From Polytrichum commune (Eukaryota; Streptophyta; Polytrichopsida; Polytrichales; Polytrichaceae), in assembly GCA_950295325.1 (NCBI GenBank), contig OX485803.1:44967554-45031553 (forward strand): 64,000 bases of DNA, read 5' to 3'. The notes below the pieces were generated by a model. It did not search any database. It saw only the letters and a list, made by a program, of their open reading frames with translations, and was not told the origin of the DNA. Position numbers and translations under genes: made by a program. Of this stretch, positions 33,500 to 44,565 are shown one piece after another; within the stretch, counting starts at the first letter, position 1, and each line of letters opens with the position of its first letter.

Positions 33500-34488
33500 G
33501 TAAGTTGTTCCTCCTACACAAGACATTCCTTGCCCCCCCACGTTTGATCAAACCCTTGGATCATAGTTGCGGCAGAGAAACTACTAATCTTAATCTGCTT
33601 GATCACCCGTTCCCATGCCGCCTTAGCGTAAATGATCAACTCATCCCAAATCATGTGTTTGACCTTGGATTCATGCCATTGTTCATGATTGAACACTGTG
33701 TCATTGCGTTCAACCCAAATAGTCCAAAGCGTAATGCCACGTAAAAGGTGCCAAACTTTGATCTTTTTGATAAACTTCTTAGGAATCCTTTCCCCAACAA
33801 TGTTTGTTTCCAGTTGAACCTATCATAGTTGCCAATTCTAATCCCACACAATTCATGCATGATGAACATGGCCCATCTCCATGCTCTTCTAGCTTGAATG
33901 CAATCCCAAAATTTGTGTTTGATTGATTCGCTACTATTCGGAAGGCAAATTGGGCATTGTTTGGAGATAGAAGCCGGTGCTATCTAGGCTCTCCATTCAT
34001 TAATTGCCACAACTTTATGCCATATGGACCACATGAAGGCGACTTCTTTACCGGAATGAAGCGGGTCCCATACCTGGGACAAGTAAAACATGTAATTGCC
34101 CGGGAGGTAGCCTTGCCATTTTTCCGCCGCGCGGGTAGTTCCCGGGTTCCTATTGGTAACCACTTCTATGCCTAGCTTGGTGGTGTAGTTAAGGAAGCGG
34201 TACCCATCAGCCCATCGCCACCGATCTGGGTTCCAACCAAGAGTGGTCATTTTCATGTAGAAAAATATGATTTCCTCTTTGTCACATTCTTTTTCGGGCC
34301 TCTAGTAATATGAACGATTTTTACCTCATGAAAGAAACCAAATATGTTTCCGACGGGGCTCTCCCATTCCCTAAGGCATCTAGAATAGGTGCCAACCATA
34401 AAACATTGCACTAATAGCGGCATTGAGAGGTGGTGTGGTTGCATGCAAGTTGGAGCAAACTCATTCACGCAATTCAAGACAAAGGTTG
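33500..34488 (-). pseudogene. LINE (non-LTR retrotransposon) remnant, RT zinc-binding and C-terminal part
   Basis: On the minus strand, blocks read VWDPLHSGKEVAFMWSIWHK, stop, then ISKQCPICLPNSSESIKHKF and WDCIQARRAWRW. This gives CPxC..H..C, the zf-RVT domain that follows reverse transcriptase in plant LINEs. Further on, FNHEQWHESKVKHMIWDELI fits the family's C-terminal tail. Several stops and frame changes break it (for example the TAG after NEWRA near 33983). Upstream RT is missing: the remnant is cut at 34489-34490, where the pogo element begins. It is a 5'-truncated or interrupted dead copy. Confidence 0.75.
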
Positions 34489-34682
34489 TACACTCTAACC
34501 TCGATAATGTCACCCTCGTTTATAGAACACCTTGATATTGTCACCCAAAACTTCGAAACCAAATTTCCTAGTGTAAAACTCCCTCGTTATTATCCCTATC
34601 ACCTTTGATAATGTCACTATTTTTTTTTCCAAAATTTGTAGTGTACATGTGATAATAACAAGTAATCTCCATTGGAGTATGT

Positions 34683-35428
34683 GGGGCCATTCACGGTTGG
34701 GGTACTACTTTTGGGTGTCTAACGGTTTAAGGACTTTTTTTGATAACTTCACATACTTGGTATAACTGGATTTGTATTGTGGAGCATATTTTGGATCATA
34801 CCTACATTTCATCCTCCATATTGAGTACAACGACAAAGTTAATTTAGAAGGAATAGGGTCATCTATGATATCCATTTGATTCCTTAAAGGACATTCAGGA
34901 GTGTTGTCTTACTTCCTGACCTTAGGATCAAGGAACGAAAAGGACAACAAGAATTAATTGAAATGATCCCAATTTTTTTCCTCACAATTATCGTTCAAGT
35001 GTGTACCAATAGAACCAAATATGTATTGAATAGCAATTGCCCAACTTTACATGTGGCACCAAACATGTCCAAATATACATATACTCACGGCCACACGTAA
35101 AAGGAACGTCTAGTATTAGAATTGGACAAAAAAATTTATATGAATGGACACATGACACTTTTACCAAGGTACCAAGATACATAACAGGAAATAATTGACC
35201 ACCAATGCACACCTAAATAGCAAAAAAATGCCACTGATGTGGCCTAGGGTTTAGGGTGATTATTAAATAATAATAATAATCTTTCTTGATAAAGCTTATG
35301 AACTATCTACTTATTTATGTAAAATTTATTGATCAAATAATAATAAATCATGATAAAAACCAAGATCAATGCGACAAAGTCCTTAAGTCCTTTGTCCCAA
35401 AAGTAGTACCCCAACCGTGAATGCCCTC
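34683..35428. mobile_element. Inverted-repeat element nested in the pogo remnant, 746 bp
   Basis: Positions 34683-34715 and 35396-35428 are inverted repeats sharing CATTCACGGTTGGGGTACTA and CTTTTGGG. ATGT occurs on both sides (34679-34682, 35429-35432) and may be a target duplication, but it is short and partly palindromic. The body is A/T-rich and non-coding. The family is unknown. Confidence 0.7.
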
Positions 35429-35437
35429 ATGTAACAC

Positions 35438-35810
35438 ATGGAAGGTGAAGATGATTTTGAGGTGGGGTATTCTACTGAGGAGCTTGTGCAATTAGTGCAA
35501 GATGGCCAAGAGGTACATGATCCCGTAGAAGTAGACCCATTGATTGATGATAGCTATGATGTTGAGTCTAAGGTAGTGAAGTTAAGTGATGCACAAAAAT
35601 ATGTTAAAGATGTTTTGAGTTTTATGGCTAGTCAAGGTTCTCAAATTTTCAACACTATGGAGTTGTTAGGAATGGAAGAAATCCATGACAAGCTCATTAG
35701 AATTGGTGTTGCACATTTAACATCAATGTCAACAAAACAATGTGACATTAGAAGCTTCTTTACTAATCTCAATGACACACAACTTTTGAATTTGATTCTA
35801 TATTCAAAAA
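35438..35810 (+). pseudogene. C-terminal fragment of a pogo/Tigger (CENP-B-like) transposase
   Basis: Reads EGEDDFEVGYSTEELVQLVQ, then VVKLSDAQKYVKDVLSFMAS, a hydrophobic helix-rich block, and STKQCDIRSFF. An acidic stretch, a leucine-rich helix pair and a final TKQ..I..FF motif are the usual tail of Jerky/Tigger transposases. The DNA-binding and DDE domains are missing. The open frame runs on past this tail into the MITE that begins at 35978, so the downstream residues are not original. Confidence 0.65.
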
Positions 35811-35977
35811 CATTGAATTCTCATCTTTGTTATTTTCTTTTGAATGTAATTTTTTTCCCCTACCTATTCTTTATCACATTATGCATAAATCTTTCAAATG
35901 TGACATTATCAAATATATCACACCTTGTTTATATCACACTTTTTGGTGAAACGGATGGTGTGACATTATCAAGGTTA

Positions 35978-36476
35978 GAGCCACTTCACACAGGAGCCAA
36001 GAGCCGTGACCATGAAACTGTGAGAGCCCAAAAGAAAGTGTCCAAAAGCCGTCCCAACACACCTCCAAAAGCATGTAGCGTGGTCACGGACCCTCAAGTG
36101 TAGTGTGAAGTCATATGTGACCGGGCCCTCGACCAAATGCCATTTTGATGAATTTCTATTCATATGGATCCTCACACATGATAAATTAAAATAAATCAAC
36201 AATTGTGAGCGTTCGGAGTGCCATGGTCTCCCAATTTAGTGTTAGGCCCACCTCCAAGAGGTGGTCTTTGAAAATAGTCCAAGTGACCATAAAACATGAT
36301 CCATTTGATGCCATGTAGGAATCCATGTAGACTTTACATCCATCTTACATTCACATACTCCATTGGTCCCTCAAGCATAGTGTGAAGTGAACTTGGACCG
36401 GCTCCGCCCTTTCCACCAATGAGGGTGCTTGAAGTGTAAGGGTCATGGGCTCTCAATCTCGTGTGTGAAGTGGCCC
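35978..36476. mobile_element. Harbinger-family MITE, 499 bp, TTA duplication
   Basis: The ends are inverted repeats (GAGCCACTTCACAC at 35978, GTGTGAAGTGGCCC ending 36476) with TTA at 35975-35977 and 36477-36479. The orientation is opposite to the copy at 32389. The ends and about 250 bp of subterminal DNA match the full-length element at 2097-6675. It encodes nothing; the ORFs over it are chance. Confidence 0.9.
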
Positions 36477-36479
36477 TTA

Positions 36480-36906
36480 GGGCGTCCCCAGCAGCCTCGC
36501 CATAGGGCATGCCAACGCCAAAAATGGGGCATCCCGGGTTCTTAGGTGGCGGTACCGGCATAAATTGATCCCCACCAATGTCCGGTCCGGCATAATTTAG
36601 AAGCGGCCCGGGTATAGTAAAGGCCTTCCAACGCCATAAATGGTTCATATGGCGGCCCTCCTCCGGCCCGCCAAGAGATTACTTTAATATCAGATACTCC
36701 GATATCCTACTTTATCCCATGTCAGATAATAGGTGTCGTTGTCTTATTGATTGCTTCCTAATTATACCGGGGGTATGCCTAGGCTTTGGTGGGCTCTGAC
36801 TCAAGATGAGCGGCCCCGCCCAAGATGGAGGGCTCCCCAAACACCCTAAACACCATATAATATATTATTTTTGGCGGGTTGCTTACTATCTCTCCTGGGG
36901 ATGCCC
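36480..36906. mobile_element. Second Tourist-like MITE family, 427 bp, TTA duplication
   Basis: The left end GGGCGTCCCCAG (36480) and right end CTGGGGATGCCC (ending 36906) are inverted. TTA flanks both (36477-36479, 36907-36909). The left TTA is shared with the preceding MITE, so the two elements abut with only 3 bp between them. The body is G/C-rich compared with its surroundings. Confidence 0.85.
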
Positions 36907-36916
36907 TTAGAATGTA

Positions 36917-37569
36917 GGCATTACGTAGTTTGGGAAGCCGGTGAGCGTAGGTTACCTTGCCACGATGAGCATCAAATGAAGGAATATGGAGAAAGGACGG
37001 TGTGATAAAATTAGGGCAAAATTTACTTTCCCCCCTATTTGGGCCCAAAGTCCGTGGATAGGGAGAAGTTGGAGGGGGTCTAGGATGACTAGGGTGATAA
37101 TAGTATTCTATGATCCCAATGCTCCTGGGATTCCTCGTCAACCCTAAAAGCGCTGTCGAAATGAGCCTTTGGCACGGAGGCTGGAGATGTTTTCTTCCCG
37201 TTTTCATCATTTTGGAAAGCCACGAACGGAGTGCCTCTCGCTTAATTTGGATAGGATGTGCTGTCCATGTATGTTGGCCTTCACCCATCATCCCAAGTAG
37301 TGCGCGCTAAGTTACTACGCAGACTTACGCAGTGCAATAACGTCTTGCTCAGGAATTCAATTTTTACTAATGTTGTTCACCCATTATAGAATATAAATGA
37401 CGTTGTTTCGTGAAATATCACATTCTCGTTGAACAGTTGTAGCATTGTGTAACTCCAAATAGTAGCACGCACTCGTTGGGATGATCAGTGTGGTTGTTTG
37501 TCATGTCTCTTTTACCCATTCTATGTTTCAAGAGGCATGCTAGATTCTATTTTATCTTATCGACCTCTT

Positions 37570-37608
<39 letters not shown>

Positions 37609-38728
37609 GACTTTTCAAAACTTTCACAAAGTTTGAACTTCCTCTTTTCAGAGGCCAAATCCTTCAAGTTCTTCTTCATTGTGATGCAAGGGTGGGTGGG
37701 TGGGAATGTTTACAAGACTCTTTCTAAGTCACTTACCTTGCCCTATTTCACCATTACATAATGCTTTGCATAAGAGAGTCCTTTGCAATCATATATTGAT
37801 GGGTGTATTGTATCACCTAAGTATTCTATGCCATATCCTAACTTGCCTCGCAATGATGAGTGCCTCATTTAAATGCTTTGTGAACAAATGGTTTTCATTA
37901 CCCATTTGTATGGTTCCATTTATCCCATGCTTTGGAGTCTAATCCCCAACCTTCCTGCTTTAATGCAAAATGTATCTATCTAATCCACTACATGTATGAG
38001 GTACTTACAAAGAGGAAATAATCCTATTAGCCTCAACCAATGGAAATGCATAAAATGTCATAATCACAAAACATTATTGCATTGAACGTGTGAAGGGCCT
38101 GCCTCACCTGTGCCCATGCAACCAACCAACAAAAAATGAGGATTAGTTACATACACGAGGTAAATAACAACATGACCCAGTTGTTATCCATGTCGCACAC
38201 TTAGACTCCATTTCAAAAACATCAAAGTATTTCAAAAAAGTTACACTCATTGTCAAACCACATATGAGTGTTCAAACCTGTTCTTTTGCCATGATGGGGT
38301 AACTCCGAGTAGAATACTCTTCTTGGTGGTGACTCCTAATCCTTCACTCTTAGCACTTAACTAATACCCTAATTCACACTAAGTTGGTTGCACCTTCCAC
38401 TACCGTGAATAGTAGAAAAGAGGCTCCGTTTTAGGGTTAAGGGTTTGTATTGGAGTTCTTAGCTATGGTAAGTTCTCTCAACCCTAATTTTGGCTTTAGG
38501 TTTGAGACGTGGGTCCCGTCTATCACTAAGCTCATATCATCTTTTTCATCCATTCCTCCGTAGTGTTTGCTTCATGGTAAGTACAAATTCTTGCCATGTG
38601 CTTGGGTCTTAGTATTTTTTGGCTTATTGGTCATTTATGCTATCAATAAAGACCATTGCCACGTGCTTGATCATAAAGGTAGTTTCTGAATTTCAGAAAA
38701 TTATATGGTAAGGCATTAAACAAGAGCT

Positions 38729-38797
<69 letters not shown>
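36917..38797. other. Intergenic DNA with (GA)n tracts
   Basis: No confident gene. (GA)n runs at 37571-37606 and 38729-38795; the second runs straight into the short MITE at 38798. The ORFs around 36917-37310 read plausibly in more than one frame but match nothing recognised. Confidence 0.4.
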
Positions 38798-38798
<1 letters not shown>

Positions 38799-39010
38799 AT
38801 ATACGAGTGTGTACCTCTCGTCCATCCAACATAAAAGAGACTTGACATGTGTAGAGGTTTGTTGCCAGTTCATCTCAAATGACCTTGAGTAATTTAATTT
38901 GGGGTTTGTAAGTCTGGTGTCAAATCCACTTAAAAACATATCCTCCAAGCTACATACTATTTTAAGGTTTTTATGTTGGATGAATGAGAGATACACTCAT
39001 ATACAATAAT
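38798..39010. mobile_element. Short MITE, copy 1
   Basis: About 213 bp with inverted ends. Left: 'gtgtgtacctctcgtccatc' and 'caacataaaa' near 38808-38835. Right: 'ttttatgttggatgaatgag' onward to 39010. The left tip merges with a (GA)n tract. Family members follow at 39062 and 39537. Confidence 0.75.
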
Positions 39011-39061
39011 CCCCTCTGGTGATCGAGGGTCAATGTGCAAAACAACTACTGGGAGAGAAGG

Positions 39062-39281
39062 AATTACTGCATATGAGCATACCTCTTATTCATCCACCAT
39101 AAAAGTCATGATATAATATGCAACCCGGATGTTACTATTTTAGTTTAGTTGATTCGGGATTTAATCTCAGAGACCTTGAATTAGCCTTATCCAAGTTATG
39201 TGAGACAAATTGGTCACAAATCTACATGGGGTTAAGTTTTATTGTTGAATGGATGAGACGTATGCTCATATGCAATAATTT
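39062..39281. mobile_element. Short MITE, copy 2
   Basis: About 220 bp. The ends 'attactgcatatgagcatac' (39063 on) and 'gtatgctcatatgcaataat' (ending about 39280) are inverted and match copy 1 at both termini. Non-coding. Confidence 0.75.
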
Positions 39282-39536
39282 CCTTTCTCCCACTGATCAA
39301 GGGGAGGATAAGAGTAAAAATGATGATTACCATTGTAGAGTATGGTGATTTCTATTTAAAAATAAATTAACACCTCAATTGGCATTAAAAATCTCAAATT
39401 AATCTCATGAGCTTCAATCAAGATGAATTAGCAACCAATTTATAAGGTGCATGTTTTTACTATTACCCCCTCGCTAGGAAAGCAAATAGGTGATCGAACC
39501 GGTGAGAGTGGACTTGATATCCCATGTGTACGTACT

Positions 39537-39738
39537 TTTCATCTTTCAAACATTAAAGGCCTGAAATAGTAGATTTGTAGTCCCAATGTTGTTACTTTTA
39601 GGTTAATTGACATTGCGATTGAATTCAAAGATTCGGAAATAGTGTACTTGAAGTTATTTGAGCTGAATCAACCATGAATCTCGAAGGGGGAAATGTTAAT
39701 GAGGGATGGATGAGAGGTGCGCTTATACGCGATAATTC
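39537..39738. mobile_element. Short MITE, copy 3, decayed
   Basis: The right end 'gatggatgagaggtgcgctt' (about 39706-39738) clearly belongs to the family. The left end is only weakly recognisable. Three family members in 950 bp form a local cluster. Confidence 0.55.
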
Positions 39739-39959
39739 TACCTTGGCTACAAATCTAGTACACTATAAATGTGAAGTTGTGTGGCATTGTAATTAATGTG
39801 CTACGTATGTATTATGGATCACCTTAACCTTCAAAAATCAAGCCTGGGGCCCATTTCAAAGGGTTTAAGATTATTATTGACTTTTAAACATAAAGTCTAA
39901 ATTTTTTTTAAAAAAAAATTGCACAATGATCATATGCATTGTTCCAATTGAAGCATATT

Positions 39960-40040
39960 GAATATGACTAAATACGTATGTGTGTATGTACGTGTGTGTG
40001 TGTATGTATGTATGTATGTATGTATGTATGTATGTATGTG
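39960..40040. repeat. (TATG)n/(TG)n microsatellite
   Basis: Runs of gtgtgtgt and tatgtatg occupy about 39978-40038. No gene nearby. Confidence 0.9.
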
Positions 40041-40074
40041 TGATTTAGAGGGAGATTTGAGATGGTATAAATGG

Positions 40075-40530
40075 CCAACCCTGTGACTGTTGCAAATATT
40101 CTAATATAAAAAAGAATGTCTCAAGGGAAGATTTCCAACAGTGTGAAAAATAATTCTTTAAAAGACTAATCTGATTGTTAGTTGGCTTGTTAGGGTATGT
40201 GGCCCTATTATGGGCACTTCCAACTCCACAAACAATTTTGACAATTTGATGCGATTGGGGGTTGTCTCGTGTAGTTAGCAAATGCAAATCATGAAGATTG
40301 TCAAATTTTCAAGTTTCATGATCAAGGTTGCAATGCAAAGGTCTTAAAAGGTCAAAGTGATTGTTGCCAATGCGCAATTGAAATTTCTCTTTTTATTTGT
40401 TGCATGGGAAGACTTCCGGTCATGTGAAAAAGGCTCTAATAATGCAAGACTGACTAGATTGTTAGTTGTCTTATTAAGGTTTGTGGGTCTATTGTGGACA
40501 TTTCTAATGCTGCAAGCATTTTTGGTCATT
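40075..40530. repeat. Diverged tandem duplication, period about 280 bp
   Basis: A unit at about 40075-40255 is repeated at about 40355-40530. Shared words in the same order: 'gattgttag', 'gttagggtatgtggccctat' against 'attaaggtttgtgggtctat', 'gggcacttccaac' against 'ggacatttctaat'. Non-coding and old. Confidence 0.65.
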
Positions 40531-40830
40531 TATTGGTGGGCCAAAGCTTAGTAAAGTGAACAAGAAAAATGGTATGCACTTCAATTGTGATACTATTTCA
40601 TATATAGTAAGGCAAGTAGGCTCAATTCTATACAGAATGTCATTTTGAGAATGGGTTTGTACCATATATAGTACAATATTTGTAACTCATTAGTGCATAT
40701 GAAGTAGATCCCAATATGAGTGGTGGATTTAAGCTAAAACCTACTTTGTTTCAAAGTTTGTTATGATTTGTGTGTAGAATTGAAGCATGTGGCAAGATCA
40801 TATTGTATGTTGGTGCGCCAATGTTGAAGT

Positions 40831-41708
40831 AAAATACAATTTCTTAAGGTCTACTTCACTTTCACTTTCCGAAAACCAACAATTATGAAGGTAGATTCTA
40901 CAAACTTTAGAATATGCTCCTATATATTTAAATAATGTATTTTGCAAAACTACATTACGAAAACATCATCATCCATCTGGTTGGTAACCTTAGTATGAAT
41001 TGTTATTATTGTTTTGAGTTATATAACTAGGAAATGTGGCTACTTGCCCCTCTAAACTAATAAGGTACAAGGTTTGTTCACTTTACCATGCTTTGGCCTT
41101 GACATCATGTATCATCTCATCTAAGTAGCAATTGTGAATCACGTAGATTATCATTTCAAGTTCATAGTTGAGATGTAGAAGTTATAAGAGTTATGACTGA
41201 AGATTCTCAACAATTTAGATTCCTCCTTAAATGATCACTTAGGCCCTCTCAATGATGTTCACTACGTAGTATTGGACCTAAGAATGATGTCTACATAATA
41301 TGCACATAGTCCAATCTCATCATGGCGTATGTCTTGGTGGCGTCCAATGCTAATTATGCAAAACTTGGCCCATTTACCACTTAAATGTAGAGATCCATTT
41401 CATGCTAAGAAGAGTGGCCACAAAAGGTCCACACCTATTGGGGCCAAAGCATGATAAAGTTAACTAAAGCTCTATCTTGTCAAATTTGAGGCTCAAGTAG
41501 CCACATTTCCTAGTTATATAACTTCAAAACAATAAAAATGATTCATATTAAGGCTATTAATAAGGTGGATCATGATTTTTCATAATGTAGTATTGCAAAA
41601 TACATTATTTACATACATAGGAGTAGATTTTAAAGTTTGTAGAATCTACTTCCAAAATTGTTAGTTTTTGGAAAGTGAGGGTGAAGTAGACCTTAAAAAA
41701 TGTATTTG
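40831..41708. repeat. Inverted-repeat element, arms about 265 bp, 0.88 kb in total
   Basis: The left arm (about 40831-41098) and right arm (about 41447-41708) are inverted. Paired words include 'aaggtctacttcac' with 'gtgaagtagacctt', 'gttatataactaggaaatgt' with 'catttcctagttatataact', and 'accatgctttggcc' with 'gccaaagcatgat'. The 350-bp centre resembles DNA at 29330-29680. It is probably a MITE or foldback element; no coding region. Confidence 0.8.
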
Positions 41709-42239
41709 GATTGAACAAAAAACAACTACTTGACAAATGCGCTCGATGATAGGAGAAGGACAAGTGTGCTTGAAACTTTGTTGAAGCCTCCATGACAATA
41801 TTAAAGTATATGTACTATTGAGATCATAGCATTATTTATCCATGTGGGTTAGTTCCATGCCCTTGGAATATGTCAAATTTATTCCATGGCCCCCTCAGAA
41901 GTTGGGAATATATGTTTACTATTCATATGTTCATGTTGAACTTGGAAATTTGGGTGGAGTTACACTCCCAACAATATGTGCATGAATTACTATTTACCCA
42001 AGGTTATTCATAGGATACAATGTTCATTCCAATATTATTCCATGAAATTATTATCATAGCAACATTATCATTGTAAATACCGACATTATTCATGATTTCT
42101 TACTATCCAAACTGACACTATTCATTATTCTTACCAACATCAATTTGATCCTATTTTCTAAGTTTATGCCTATGAAGATAAGACAGTGGAGGCCCATGTC
42201 AGATGCTAAACATAGAATGGAGCACAACCATACAACCAA
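41709..42239. other. Intergenic DNA without visible gene
   Basis: A/T-rich, with repeated 'attat' words. Nothing recognised. Confidence 0.35.
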
Positions 42240-42752
42240 GGGTCACTTCACACCACGTGCTTCACACACGAGCCAAGAGATGTGACCATGAGATTGTGAG
42301 AGCCCAAAAGAAAGTGTCCAAAGGCCGTCCCAAAACATCTTCAAAATCATGTAGTGTGGGCATGGACTCTCAAGTGTAGTGTGAAGTCATATGTGACTAG
42401 ACCCTAAACCTAATGTTATTTCGATGAATTTCTATTCATGCGGATCCTCACACATGATAAAATAGAATAAATGAATGATTGTGAGCATTTGGAGTGCCAT
42501 GGTTTCTTGGTTTTGTATTAGGCCTACCTCCAAGAGGTGGTTTTTGAAAATAATCCAAGTGACCATGAAACATGATCCATTCGGTGCCATGTAGGAATCC
42601 ATGTAGACTTTACATCCATCTTGCATTCACCTACTCCGTTGGTCCCTCAAGCGTAGTGTGAAGCGAACTTGGACCGGCTCCACCTTTTCCACCAATGAGA
42701 GTGCTTGAAGTGTAATAGTCACGGGCTCTCAGTCTCGTGTGTGAAGTGGCCC
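42240..42752. mobile_element. Harbinger-family MITE, about 510 bp
   Basis: Same family and orientation as 35978-36476: the left end 'gggtcacttcacac' carries an extra partial repeat ('cacgtgcttcacacacgagc'), and the right end 'gtgtgaagtggccc' stops at 42752. The flanking triplets (CAA, TGA) no longer match, so the target duplication has decayed or the left tip is rearranged. Confidence 0.85.
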
Positions 42753-42784
42753 TGAATAATGACACGATGTTTTTATTTTGTTAT

Positions 42785-43250
42785 TTTATGCTAGAGTAGC
42801 TTCAGAGGGAGGAATCCTTTAATGTCTTGGTAAAGACAATCAGGAGCGAATGAGAACGATAGAGGTGTTCATATAGAGGCAGGAGAAAGTAAAGTTGTTA
42901 AGTTAGTTTATATAAAGGTTTACGGAGTTGGTTGTGACGAAGGTGAGGACATTTTTCTTTTGGTGTTGCACAATGTGGTGCGCTCAATGGCAGGAGAAAG
43001 ATGGCTGTTGCTTGAAACTTTGTCAAATCATCCAGATCGGTTATTGTTCTTATCTGGAGTATTGAAATGCTTTTTGATTCATGAGTTTTTGCTACAGTAG
43101 CTTTCGAAGGAGGAATCCTTTGAAGAATGTCTTTGTAAGGCGATCGGAAGCGAATGAGAACGATTGAGGATTTGATATAGAGGCAGGAGATGGTATAGTT
43201 AATTGTGAAGTTAGTTGATATAGGTCTAGGAACTTGTTATGTTGTAGGAT
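42785..43250. repeat. Tandem duplication, period about 300 bp
   Basis: A block at about 42790-42945 recurs at about 43090-43250: 'gtagcttcagagggaggaat' against 'gtagctttcgaaggaggaat', then 'gcgaatgagaacgat' and 'tatagaggcaggag' in both. No ORF is preserved in either copy. Confidence 0.75.
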
Positions 43251-43859
43251 ATTGAAAGCAGATGTGCTAAAGCGATTGGAGCAGAAGAGTTTCAAAGCGG
43301 ATTGATTAGAGCCTTTTGATGACCTTGCACGTATGGATTCTATTCAAGGTTTAAGAAGTCGTATTGTCATGTAGATTTTGAAGTTCTGATCTGACCTGGG
43401 TATTTCTTTCTTATTTCACGAAACTGGCGCCAAAGATGAGGTTTCGAGTGAGTTTTGAACAACATGCTTAAGGAAAGTGGTTCCTGGTTTTAGAGATCAA
43501 TGCAGAGATGATCCCGATTTTGTATTGCTCGAAGAAACCTATTATTGATCACGGTGAAATACAAAGTTCTCGTGTCAAGTGCAGGACAGGTTGGAGTTTT
43601 TGACAGAATGGAATCAAGTGATTCGCTTGCTTTTGGCTATTTTCCTTCTCACACATGATTTATTGTTGTTGTGATCTCATTAGTTGTGTTTGTTTATACA
43701 GTATGTGAAGGTGTAATCCTTGGCTGTCTCGATTCAGCTGCATAACGAAGTTTGAGGTTAAGTGTAGGAAAGAAGAAGATATGATGAGGATCACAAAACC
43801 CTTCACTTAACGATGCAGGTCGTCTCAAGTTGTGCAACGAAGTTACCCCTTGTCGAATT
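43251..43859. other. Intergenic DNA without visible gene
   Basis: Only short ORFs. Base composition is slightly richer in G than the surroundings, and intron-like or UTR-like DNA cannot be excluded. Confidence 0.3.
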
Positions 43860-44565
43860 TATCATAGACATGCTACTGACCATGCAGCACCACTTACCGT
43901 GCATGTCACGATACTCCACCATGCCACTTACCGTGTACTTTTAATCTCGGCCGTCAAATTATATCACATGCAATCTCAACCGTCCGATGTCTCTCAAACT
44001 CAATCATGACCGCGCCAATGACCTAAAACGTCACTGTCAACTCACACTCATCATGGAGTCTCCTTCACTCAAATCACATAGCAAGGTGTAGATGTAGCAA
44101 TTTGATGAAGATGTAGCAATGTTCTCCAAAAGAAGAAGAGGAAAATTTTTATGAGAAAGAGGACAAGAAGAAGAAAAGAGCAGACCTTGCCAGGGCCAAA
44201 AAAGAAGCAAAAATTCAACAACAACTTGAGAAGAAAATGGCTACACAAGTCAAAAGGACAATATCAAAACCTCATCAATTTCCTATGCCTACAAAGAAGA
44301 GGGCAACATTTGTAGCTCCTTTAGTCAAACCTAACATGCACGGTTAGTGAATGGCACATTGATCACACATTGATGCATATAGTTGTGAACTTGATTGTAG
44401 AAAGGTTACAACTTTTCAAATACAATTGTCATTTCATTTTACCACAATACTCTCATCTCATTTACTAATTACAAATTTAAAAAAAAATTTAAAAAAGGTT
44501 TAACCCACCTTGTGGAAAACCATTTGAAACCCAAATATGCACGGTCAGTAGCATGTCTACGATAG
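43860..44565. mobile_element. Possible inverted-repeat element with a coding fragment
   Basis: Positions 43860-43885 ('catagacatgctactgacca') and 44539-44565 are inverted repeats with only a few mismatches. Between them lies an open reading fragment at 44117-44348. No target duplication was defined, so the element status is tentative. Confidence 0.4.
44117..44348 (+). pseudogene. Lysine-rich coding fragment, unknown
   Basis: An open stretch of 77 codons without an ATG at its start, ending in TAG at 44346-44348. It reads KEEEENFYEKEDKKKKRADL and later KKMATQVKRTISKPHQFPMP. The charged coiled-coil-like composition resembles tails of transposon ORFs, but I recognise no family. It could also be a chance A-rich frame. 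Confidence 0.3.

Larger units (their letters stand above)
34491..36914 (+). mobile_element. pogo/Tigger-type DNA transposon remnant with three nested MITEs
   Basis: The left end CACTCTAACCTCGATAATGTC at 34491 is preceded by TA (34489-34490). The right end is split: GTGACATTATCAAGGTTA ends at 35977, and the last bases GAATG lie at 36910-36914, followed by TA. Taking out 35978-36479 and 36480-36909 rebuilds an end that matches the left end at all but two or three positions. The element keeps only the C-terminal part of its transposase (35438-35810). It is flanked on the left by a LINE remnant into which it apparently jumped. Confidence 0.8.

Noticed and set aside
35811-36103. Continuation of the pogo transposase frame
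   Set aside because: The frame runs past the typical TKQ..I..FF tail and into the MITE at 35978 by chance.
36779-37291. 170-codon minus-strand frame
   Set aside because: It crosses the right end of a MITE and the pogo boundary at 36914, so it mixes unrelated DNA; composition is not protein-like.
38729-38795. Serine/leucine repeat protein over the (GA)n tract
   Set aside because: The minus-strand frame is only the translation of a microsatellite.
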